Origin: Eupeodes corollae
Taxonomy: Eukaryota > Arthropoda > Insecta > Diptera > Syrphidae
Length of the DNA: 64,000 nucleotides
NCBI RefSeq assembly: GCF_945859685.1
Contig: NC_079147.1
Location: 86,482,315-86,546,314 of the forward strand
Reading direction: 5' to 3'
Shown here: positions 55,879 through 64,000 of the stretch, piece after piece
Position numbering within the stretch: position 1 is the stretch's first letter
Layout of the letters: every line of letters starts with the position of its first letter
Position numbers and translations under genes: made by a program
The notes under the pieces: model-generated
Told to the model about the DNA's origin: nothing
Database searches by the model: none
What the model saw: the letters and a program-made list of their open reading frames with translations, nothing else

Positions 55879-56462
55879 AAATCTTTTATTTAGGCTTTAT
55901 GGACCTTGAATCGTCGAGAAATATCAAAATTTTCAATTCAACTAATCAGATCGATTACGTTAACCACCTACTGCAAGTTAATAAAACCGCTAAATGTTTG
56001 TTAAAATTGATTTTCCACTCGTATAGTTTTGGCAACAATTGAAAATTGTATTGCATTTTATAAGAAAACATTGTTTTTAACATTTTTGATATATTTCTTA
56101 AAATAATGTAATTGAATATAATTTACATTTAAATTAAGAAATCTACACAAAATTGTTAAGAACTGGTTTTCGACTCTAACAATTCAAGAGTCAATAAAAG
56201 TATTGACTTTAAAATTATTTTGTTCTATACAAAATATTTTTAATATTAAAATCATACTTATTTTATCGTATGCAAAATTATTTAGAATTGTACATTAAAC
56301 AATTTTTCAACAAAAAAACTGACACCTTCGAAAGTAAATAAACTTAACCTTTATTTATATTACACAAAATGTTGTAATTAATATTTCGTAAGTGTCTTAG
56401 ATATATCGACAGATGGGCACGAATGTGAAGTTATCGGTCTGGGTCGCATGTCAGCCTTTTCT
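55879..56462. repeat. AT-rich family: two ends in opposite orientation
   Basis: 55879-55982 matches the 44668 end in reverse (GGACCTTGAATCGTCGAGAA, ATTTTCAATTCAACTAATCA, GATTACGTTAACC). 55983-56462 matches the other end in forward orientation, finishing CGACAGATGGGCACGAATGT, GAAGTTATCGGTCTGGGTCG, CATGTCAGCC. The two parts therefore do not form one collinear copy. Confidence 0.55.
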
Positions 56463-56469
56463 TACAGTT

Positions 56470-59460
56470 CTTAAAATATCGCTTGTTGTCAAACGATAAT
56501 AAATGGCAAAACTTTCCAATAAGAAATGAATAGCAGAGATTACCACACCATCCAATGGTTAGTTAAAAATTAGAAAAGGAACAGTTCCATATTCCAAAAA
56601 AATATAGAATATCTGTCGAAGAGGTACTCAGATGTTTAGATATATAGTCTTAAGCCACGTCTGATAAAATATTTTGTCGTATTGTTTAAAAAAGATAATT
56701 TTATATTTTTATCGACACGCATATGTATGTCAGTTTTATTCCCAGGATCACTTAAACAAATTAAATTTGTATGCAGAGTTTAAAATCACTTCTGAGTGCC
56801 TTCGTAGTTTACATACTTTGAATAAATATCAGCAATAATTAATATACAACAGTTAAATGCTTTAATAATCCAGATTTATACCTTTTTGCAAAAAACATGC
56901 ACATTGTACATAAATCGACAAAATGACAAATTGATTTAATATCAGTGGGTAAGGTACGTATAATGCAATGCACCAATCGAAAAGTAAAATTGCATAAATT
57001 GCAATTTAATTGCTTTTGTGCAATTTTGCTTTAACCTCAACCACCACAACCACCAACCGTACCCGTCCCGTCATCTCGTCGCATCAGAGCAACAGCATCG
57101 CAATCACATTTATCCATACTTCAGAGACACAAAGTCCAAGAGCTAAATAATGCAACAGCAACAACCCCCTTTGGCCATCAGATTTATGCAACCCGTTTAC
57201 AATAAATGACATAAATTTATAAAAACAGATTTATGTACATAGGTATGTATACTTTTATGTACTATGCGCTCATTTTCCAATCCCAATTTTGTATCCAATT
57301 CCACTCGAATCCGCTTAATTGAACCAATTATTGAAAATTCAAATCTCTAGAGCATGCGCGAGCTAGATTGGATGGAATGATTTGCCGCATGATGATGGTT
57401 TTGTGTGTTTTTGAAAAACAAAAATTCCGCAGCTACTCGACAAAAGCACGATGATGGAGCAACAGGATACATGCGGTAGAAAACCATTCGAAAAAAATAA
57501 AATCCCAAAACACCTCTAGTACTCAAAAACACAATAGCACAGCAGCGCCGGAAGTGAAATAGGCGGTAATTTGTAACGATACACTCGCTTTAATCGCCAT
57601 TTAAGTGTTATATGCGAAAAGGACTCCGTTCCGGAGATTACCGTTATGTCTACTTGTCATTTTGGTCATATGTTGTGGGTGTTTTTGGGGGTGTTTTGCA
57701 ACCCAACAAAAAAAGAATAGTCCTAAATTTATGTACCTACACATACATATGTAGGTATGTATGTATTAACGCAAAGGACCGAAAATTCACACGAATGACA
57801 AACAACAAAATTAGTACAAGGACAAGGACCGAAGGATGAGTGACTCTGGTGTGCTCTGGCTGTATGGTTCCCGAAAATTAAGTGAGTATCATTTGTCTTT
57901 ATCACAGCATGAAGTCGAATGCCGCCAAAGATATATTGACCCTCAAGCGAATGAATGAATATTTCGAGATGTTGTTGTTGCGTCAGCGAGGGTGGTAAGT
58001 GGTAATATGCTACGTCTTTGTACTAAAGAGCGACGGCTATGCGATTCAACTCGGACGGAATGTTCATTTGCCGTCGGCAGGCGGAGCGGAGACAACAGTC
58101 AGTTCACTTGGGAATCATCCTTCCTATATGAGGCGCCCCTGCCTATCTTTAAGGGAACTCAACACGGCGCGACGTGTAGAAAAAGTGTGGATATGGTTTT
58201 ATTTTGTGCTGGAATTAGCTGTGGCTATTTATCACATCGGATATTCCGGGGATAATGCTTATAGTGACATGGAATTTTCCTTTTGTCGGTTTGTTACGAG
58301 AGGATAATATTATCATCCTTAAATAATGTAAAAACATGTTTATTTTTTTTTCTGTTTTTTGAATTGATGTTGAAATAAAACTAGAGTTAACTTTTTTTGC
58401 GAGCGCCTGTTAATCAAATGCGCACATACAATTTTGTAGTCAACTTAAGAACTTGATTAAGATGTCTTAATGTTGACATTTTGTTGAATAAATTTGGGGA
58501 TTTCTGTATTGTTGTTAGAAGTAAAAATGAACATAAGTAAATTTGAAAAGTCAGGAAGAATACATGAAATGTCATTTATATCAGGGAATGTCAGAAAAAT
58601 TTAGAGCAAAAATTTAAGATTTTTGTAATTACGAACTTTTTGTTATCAAATTTTATTTATTTGGCTCAAGTTGGTTGTGAGATCTGAGAAAAGTTCAATA
58701 GTAGTTATGTCAAAAATATTAAAATATTCACAGCTACTATGCAAAGGACATACCTAATATAACGGATGTACTTATTAGACGTTTTACTTTTACTTTTCCC
58801 GGAGTTGGTATTTTTGACAGCTGTCGTTTTTTTTAAGTCTCAATTTGGTTTGTCATTCCCTACTGAATAGACGTACTCCTGAAAAAGCTTCCAAATCTTG
58901 CAAAATTCATTAGCAAAATAATGGTTCGTTTCACTTTTTATGAGTGCATTTCCGTCATCGTGGGCTCATGACCCCCAAGATAGTGGGATTTAACAAATTT
59001 GAACTACATTTCCTGGGGTTATATGAAGTCAAAATCATTTCTTAACCGCAATGGAAAACCTTAATATTTATAATAGAGCTTAATTCTTAAAAATCAGTTT
59101 AAATTACATGGGGAGCTATATGCATTCAGCTTGCTTTATAGAGCAATGTTGTTTCTAACGACTTTTTCGTGAGACTTTTAAAGCAATTTTTTTATCAGAT
59201 TCAAAATATGTTTAATAAATTAATATTAATTATTTTATTAAATACCTAAATGAAATTATGAATATTGAATTCAGTGAATAAGAAATTCATGACCTTTCAT
59301 TATTTCGTAACTTTTTTACCTGTAATCACGACGGTTTTCGAGAAACTGTTGTTTTTTGAAATTTTCCCGAACTATTACTTTGACCACTCTTTTTATACTG
59401 ATTTTTATTTTAATATATTTCTTTATTTTCAAACTTTACAAAAAGGTATTAATCTTACCA
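56470..59460. other. No gene recognised; least repeat-like stretch
   Basis: 56900-58300 has fewer A/T runs and no recognised element. It contains CA-, CAA- and CATACATATGTA-type simple tracts. Two long overlapping plus-strand frames (57992-58255 and 57999-58307) share a GC-richer patch at 58010-58190. I recognise neither. This is the best candidate in the window for unique host DNA (intron, enhancer or a small unknown exon), on negative evidence only. 58320-59460 is A/T-rich with nothing readable. Confidence 0.4.
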
Positions 59461-59464
59461 ATGA

Positions 59465-60720
59465 TAGAAAACCTTGCGTGGGCACCACAGGGGCCATGCG
59501 TACTTGCCCAACGGACGCCTTAAACGTTATTATGGATCTTCTACCCATCGACCTTTTTTATTAAATACATAGTTTCCTTCAGCGCTATTAGGCTGAAGGA
59601 ATCAAATAGCTGGTTGTCAATACCTTATGGTCACAGCAACACTACGAAATTGATTCCCTCAGATATTATTTCGGTAGACACTGACTACTGCCCTCCTACT
59701 TTGAACCTTAGTAAGGGTTTTAAGGTTATTTTCCCATCGAGAGAAGATTGGGAGGATGACATCGTGTCGATAGGTTTCGACACAACCATCTTTACTGACG
59801 GCTCAAAGATGGAGTGCGGAGTTGGTTCTGGGATCTTTTCTGAGTCCCTAAATGTAGCCAAATAATTTAGGCTTCCTGACTTTGCTATCGTTTTTCAGGC
59901 TGAACTGCTGGCAATAAGGGATGCATGTAAGATACTTAAACAAAACCCAAACCAAACCCGAAATGTGGCTATCTTTACAGACATGTCAGGCAACTGTCAA
60001 AGCCATTAACTCAGCCATATCCTCATCTAAATTGGTCCAGCAATGTCGCGATGAGCTTGCGAGCCTGAATATTAACCTCGGTGTCATCCTGATCTGGGTT
60101 CCGGGCCATAGTGGTATCGTGGGAAATGAACGGGCTGACGGGCTAGCCAGGCAAGGATCGGCCCTTCATAGCTCACTTGCGGAAACGGTTAACATTCCTC
60201 TTGGTGCTATGAAGGGTAAAATCGGTTTCTATCTACCAAACTGAATCAAACCGAAGGTGGAGCAATTTATCCAACTGCATTATATCATCTTATTGGATAT
60301 GGCCCACCTATAACAAAACCCGTACAAACGATCTTCTATGTAGGCCAAGGTAAGACATAGCCAGGATTGTTGCGGTTTGTACCGAACATTGGCCTATAGA
60401 AATTCATGCAGAGAAGTTGGGTATCTCTTACAACACCTTTTGCCGTAGCTGTAGTGACCAAAGAGAAAGTGAAACCATAATCCATTTCCTCTGCAAATGT
60501 CCTGCTTTGGCAAAAACCAGAATGAAATGCTTTGGAAAAGCATTCTTTCAAGAACTTGATGAGCTATCTGAAACAAAGATTAGAGACCTAATCAATGCGA
60601 CAAAATGGCTCTAACATAATTCCTATGAAGCTTCTCTATCAATCTATCCCTTTCAATCAAAGGTCAAACGAGTTTTTGGTATCAAAACCTTGAGATCGCC
60701 ATTTCTACCTACCTACAAAT
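59465..60720 (+). pseudogene. LINE RNase H and C-terminal fragment
   Basis: The start of the readable text, TGAMRTCPTDALNVIMDLLP, belongs to the region after RT in I/R1/LOA-group LINEs. RNase H follows: FDTTIFTDGSKMECGVGSG (59785-59840) with the first Asp, IVFQAELLAIRDACKIL with Glu, IFTD, then after a frameshift INSAISSSKLVQQCRDELAS, VILIWVPGHSGIVGNERADG and LARQGS (60085-60170). The C-terminal Cys/His block FCRSCSDQRESETIIHFLCK, CPAL lies in the frame 60417-60614. A short tail ends near 60720. All four RNase H acids can be read, but across two frames and stops. It is related to, but clearly different in sequence from, the LOA-like copy at 14811-18570. Confidence 0.8.
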
Positions 60721-60724
60721 GATA

Positions 60725-61730
60725 GTTTAAAATCAAAAGTTACAATCGTTTAAAGTCAATCAGTCGTTTAATAATTAAAAACTCATAAACGAGACAAAAA
60801 ATCTCAAATTTTTTTCGAAGAAAGTTCATTTTTATCTATTTTCCTGATGGACTATTGAGACAAATTGCAAAATAGAATTGAATATTAAAAAATTAAAAAC
60901 AAAAAAAAAACAAAAAAAAAAAGTTTTGGTGTAATGGTTCCGCAAAATTTTATTGAAACTTCTAACATTTTCAAAATTAAATTGTATGTAACAATTAAGA
61001 TTTGTTAAACTAAAATTTGAATCTTTTAAAGTGAGTAGAATGGTTTTACCAAGGATTTGTCTTGTGTTTCTAAAACAATGCTTTGTCTATTTTTGCATTT
61101 TATTCTTGTGGTATAAAAAGTGTTACCAAATATTTATTTTGCTATTTCTATTTTTATGAAAAAAATATATCTCTTTGCATAACAAAAAGCGCATACACCC
61201 TATTCATATACCATTATATACGTTTAGTAGTCTAAGCTAATAAATTGCCTTAACTGAGTACGAGGATAGACTTAAACTTAAAGTATTTTTTCAATATGTA
61301 GGTATTTGGAATTTGAATTTCTTATTCCTTTGGCTTAGGTTAGAACCCATACTAAAAATTTCCATTTGGTTCCCTTAAAAACGTAATAAAGGATGTTCTA
61401 AAGTTATGCCATCGCTACATCAAGTCAATATAAGATTTTTTCTTAAAATATTGCATTCGAAATACAGATTTTAATATATTTTGTTATTTTTTTGTCATTT
61501 TAATTATATCTATTTCAAAGTATAAATGTGTAGAATGTAAAATATTTGTACATTTGCAATGATTTTTTGAATTTTTATCTTATTGATAAAAGCTAACGAA
61601 ACTTTTTAAAAGTTAAAAAGATTTTCTATATGTAAACATAACAATAAACATAACTTGTTTAATGATTTGATGATTTATTGAAAATAAAAGAAATATTTTT
61701 TTTCATTTTCTGGACCCCTGTGTTTTTTTA
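60725..61730. other. No gene recognised
   Basis: A/T-rich DNA with an A-rich run at 60890-60922 and no recognisable coding or repeat motif. Confidence 0.45.
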
Positions 61731-61734
61731 TAAT

Positions 61735-62030
61735 TAGTGAACCCAAAATATGCCCAAGACACAGTGTCAGCATTATGAAAAGAGGGATTTTGAATTCCTG
61801 AACACTGCAATGATAGGAAAAGATAGAGCGTGGCAAGGCACTTCACATTCGCGTAGTACGGCTAAAAAATGAATCTCTGTACTTCATATTACGACCACAG
61901 TTGGGCTCAAGGGTAAACTGATGGGCATTCCTATAACGGTTAAATTCTTTAAGGGGAGAAATGCAACTGGCTTTCACTAGAGCAAAGTCCGTTAAAATAA
62001 CGTTAAAAGGGTAAGACAAGAAACATTACC
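61735..62030 (-). pseudogene. LINE C-terminal fragment
   Basis: Minus strand: NMKYRDSFFSRTTRM then a stop, SALPRSIFSYHCSVQEFKIP, the conserved last block of Jockey/CR1-like LINEs (relatives read SRT-RMWN-LP). The SRTTRM and CHS... wording, and DNA words such as ACATTCGCGTAGTACGGCTA, match the tail of the relic at 49150-50110, so both come from one family. Only the last 90 or so codons and 3' end are present. Confidence 0.6.
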
Positions 62031-62072
62031 TGACGCATAAGCAATGTAGTTTTATATTTTATTTTATTATTA

Positions 62073-62715
62073 ACTTCCCAAAGAAATTTATTGCAATCGG
62101 TCCGATCTGTGGAATTGAAAATTTTGACAATTCTTTACGTTTCAATGTCCCTACAATCTAAATCTACAATTTTTAAAGAGATTTCTGTGTACTTTTGAAC
62201 GGACCCGTATGCTCGTATGTCCTTACGGTCGGGAAACCTTTTTTGTCTGTCATATCTCAAAAACTGGAATAGTGAATATCTTCTATACAACTATAAAAAC
62301 TTCACATAATTTCAATTTTATAGATAATAACATCAAAAGATGCAATACCGTTTGCCCTCGAACAAATATATCTTAGTGAGTTCAGTTAAGTTTAATATTA
62401 TACGTTGTGATGCGATAGTAAACTTGTAAAGATTATTAGAAACAAAATTTATCAAGGTTTGTTTTTTATAAATCAAAAAACGAACGAAAAATGATTTAAC
62501 TTCCAAGATAATCGCTTTGCATCAAAAAATACCATTTTTAACATCTTCTAAGACTTCAAAAAACCAAGTGAAAGTTTTCTTACAATAAAAAACCTTAACA
62601 AAATACTGCAAAAAGTTGGAATACATACATATATTGGTTTTCGACTCAAATATCTTGAAGATATTAGCTGCAAACTGACTTTATCTTACAAAAACACTGG
62701 CGCAAAATTCTGAAC
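62073..62715 (+). repeat. AT-rich repeat family, left half
   Basis: TTAACTTCCCAAAGAAATTT, ATTGCAATCGGTCCGATCTG and ACGTTTCAATGTCCCTACAA match the left end of the 44668 copy. A degenerate microsatellite (GGACCCGTATGCTCGTATGT) and the leader with CATATCTCAAAAACTGGAAT follow. Internal units are few, ending near TTTTCGACTCAAATATCTTG at 62638 and after. The far end is absent. Confidence 0.6.
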
Positions 62716-62892
62716 AGTTCTCATTTAAACAGTTTAGCTAAATCAGTTCTTTATTAAAAATGTCTCGTTTTACATCTTACATCTTACCAACATCAAATTG
62801 GTGGACAACCTTCGAAAAAAATGTAAAGTCACCAAGACTTGCAGCCCCTGTGAAATGGGAAAGCTGCGATTTTGTATCGGCTCCCTATAATA

Positions 62893-63092
62893 NNNNNNNN
62901 NNNNNNNNNNNNNNNNNNNNNNNNNNNNNNNNNNNNNNNNNNNNNNNNNNNNNNNNNNNNNNNNNNNNNNNNNNNNNNNNNNNNNNNNNNNNNNNNNNNN
63001 NNNNNNNNNNNNNNNNNNNNNNNNNNNNNNNNNNNNNNNNNNNNNNNNNNNNNNNNNNNNNNNNNNNNNNNNNNNNNNNNNNNNNNNNNNNN
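62893..63092. other. Assembly gap, 200 N
   Basis: Exactly 200 N. It ends precisely inside the left inverted repeat of the mariner-MITE composite, so the join was probably made at repeat sequence and the distance is not reliable. Confidence 0.98.
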
Positions 63093-64000
63093 TTTTTTAA
63101 AAGCTATAAGAAAGTTTTTCAAAAACACACAAAAAATTCATAAATATACAGGAAATCTTTATTTCAAACGATAGTACGGTCCATATAATTTAGTGTTTGT
63201 AGATTATTTCATGCAAATAGTGGCCTTGACTGCTCCTCAAATGGCCCATCCGCTTAGTCCAATTTTAACATAATCTTTTTAACATTTCGTCCGGTATCTC
63301 ACGAATAAATGCTTTAATGTTGTCTTCCAATGCGTCAATTGAAGCGGGCTCTGTATAGACATGAGCTTAAACATAGCTCACAAAAAAATAGTCTAACGGA
63401 CTGGTCCCGAACGTAAAATAAAATGTTTACCGGTTCGCTTTTCAATAAGTCCGTTGTAGCGCGTGCGTGTTGGGGTTTTATGGCCTCTTTCAGACGAGAC
63501 GGTTTCGTCCGTACGGTTTTTATCCGTAACCCATTAATAGTAAAACTAATAAAATTAACTGAAGCTTTTCCACACTGGACGAAGACGGGTTTTTTCCGTA
63601 CGGACGATTTAAAACAGCCCTCTCAACGACTGAAATATACGGCGACCATGCCGTAGCCGGAACTACGCGAACGCATTCAAAAAAGAGAAAAATGTCTTAA
63701 ATATAACCAAACAAAGACGATTCACGGGAAAAATACGTTATGTGTGAAAACAAAGTCCGTACGGAAAACAATCGTACGGATTTTAACCGTACGGACGAAA
63801 CGGTCTCGAGTGAAACAGATCTAACAGAGGACGCATTTTGATAATTAAATTCAATAATTTGCAAGCGTTGTTCATTTTGTTAGACGATTCATGGTTAAAT
63901 TATAGACCAAGTTGAAGATGTTTGACAGTAAAACGAAAACGTGTGTCAGCTGATTTGCCAAAAAGATAATAGCTAAAAATGCTTTCTATATAATGGTCTT
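63093..64000 (-). mobile_element. Second copy of the mariner-MITE composite
   Basis: Aligned by eye, it is nearly identical to 52193-53126. It has the same C-terminal transposase part (to the stop complement at 63190), the same MITE at the same place, and the same N-terminus (start codon complement near 63890). Differences include a shorter MITE (about 15 bases missing around 63659), an extra T near 63877 that shifts the N-terminal frame, and small changes near 63930. Its first bases are lost in the N gap. Similarity continues to the last base of the window, so its right border is not seen. Confidence 0.85.
63484..63818. mobile_element. MITE, second copy
   Basis: Same inverted ends as the MITE at 52588-52937 (CGAGACGGTTTCGTCCGTAC left; ACCGTACGGACGAAACGGTC right) and the same internal CCGTACGG motif. 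It is 335 bp long because a stretch present near 52760-52782 in the first copy is missing after GCCGTAGCCG. Confidence 0.75.

Noticed and set aside
62760..63174. Frames crossing 62893-63092
   Set aside because: They are artefacts of the 200-N gap.
1..64000. CRISPR arrays, bacterial operons or phage
   Set aside because: There are no regularly spaced direct repeats with unique spacers, and base composition and elements are those of an insect. The 172-bp array has no spacers.

Overview
This window is eukaryotic, strongly AT-rich, and almost certainly from an insect, most likely a fly (Diptera). The reasons are the mix of mobile elements (DD41D-type mariner relatives, LOA-, Jockey- and RTE-like non-LTR retrotransposons, Helitrons, a PIF/Harbinger fragment), a nuclear tRNA-Leu gene, and the lack of any bacterial gene organisation. 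I found no intact host protein-coding gene. The coding traces are almost all decayed mobile elements. Two 200-N gaps (13793-13992 and 62893-63092) are scaffold gaps.

Layout. 1-6.4 kb: AT-rich repeats and unrecognised non-coding DNA. 6.4-9.5 kb: two dead DD41D-type transposases. 11.7-13.1 kb: a Helitron helicase remnant cut by a truncated SINE. 14.8-18.6 kb: the longest element, a 5'-truncated LOA-like LINE with gag, endonuclease, RT and RNase H, broken by stops and deletions. 21.4-24.9 kb: an RT relic, then a GCCCAA/TTGGGC-studded repeat split by an AT-rich element. 26.5 kb: a SINE with a 12-bp target duplication. 27.7-30.7 kb: a third DD41D-type transposase, an RT relic and a Harbinger N-terminus with a readable intron. 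34.2-37.25 kb: RT, Helitron, RNase H and SINE fragments. 37.9-39.2 kb: a tRNA-Leu(AAG) gene split by a 1.29-kb LINE. 41.2-42.3 kb: an RTE relic. 44.7-46.8 kb: a well-preserved AT-rich element with an internal ~172-bp tandem array. 47.3-48.4 kb: a relic of an arthropod multicopy protein of unknown function. 49.1-50.1 kb: an RT relic. 52.2-53.1 kb: a deleted mariner carrying a MITE. 53.4-55.9 kb: a second RTE. 59.5-62.8 kb: RNase H LINE, LINE C-terminus and another AT-rich element. 63.1-64 kb: a second copy of the mariner-MITE composite.

No gene network can be described. The region behaves as an intergenic or intronic transposon graveyard with many nested insertions. The most notable items are the interrupted tRNA gene with its target-site duplication, the two copies of one mariner-MITE composite, and the AT-rich repeat family that has constant ends, a palindrome, a GTCCGTAC microsatellite and a satellite-like core. 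Family names rest on motif recognition by eye; no database search was possible.
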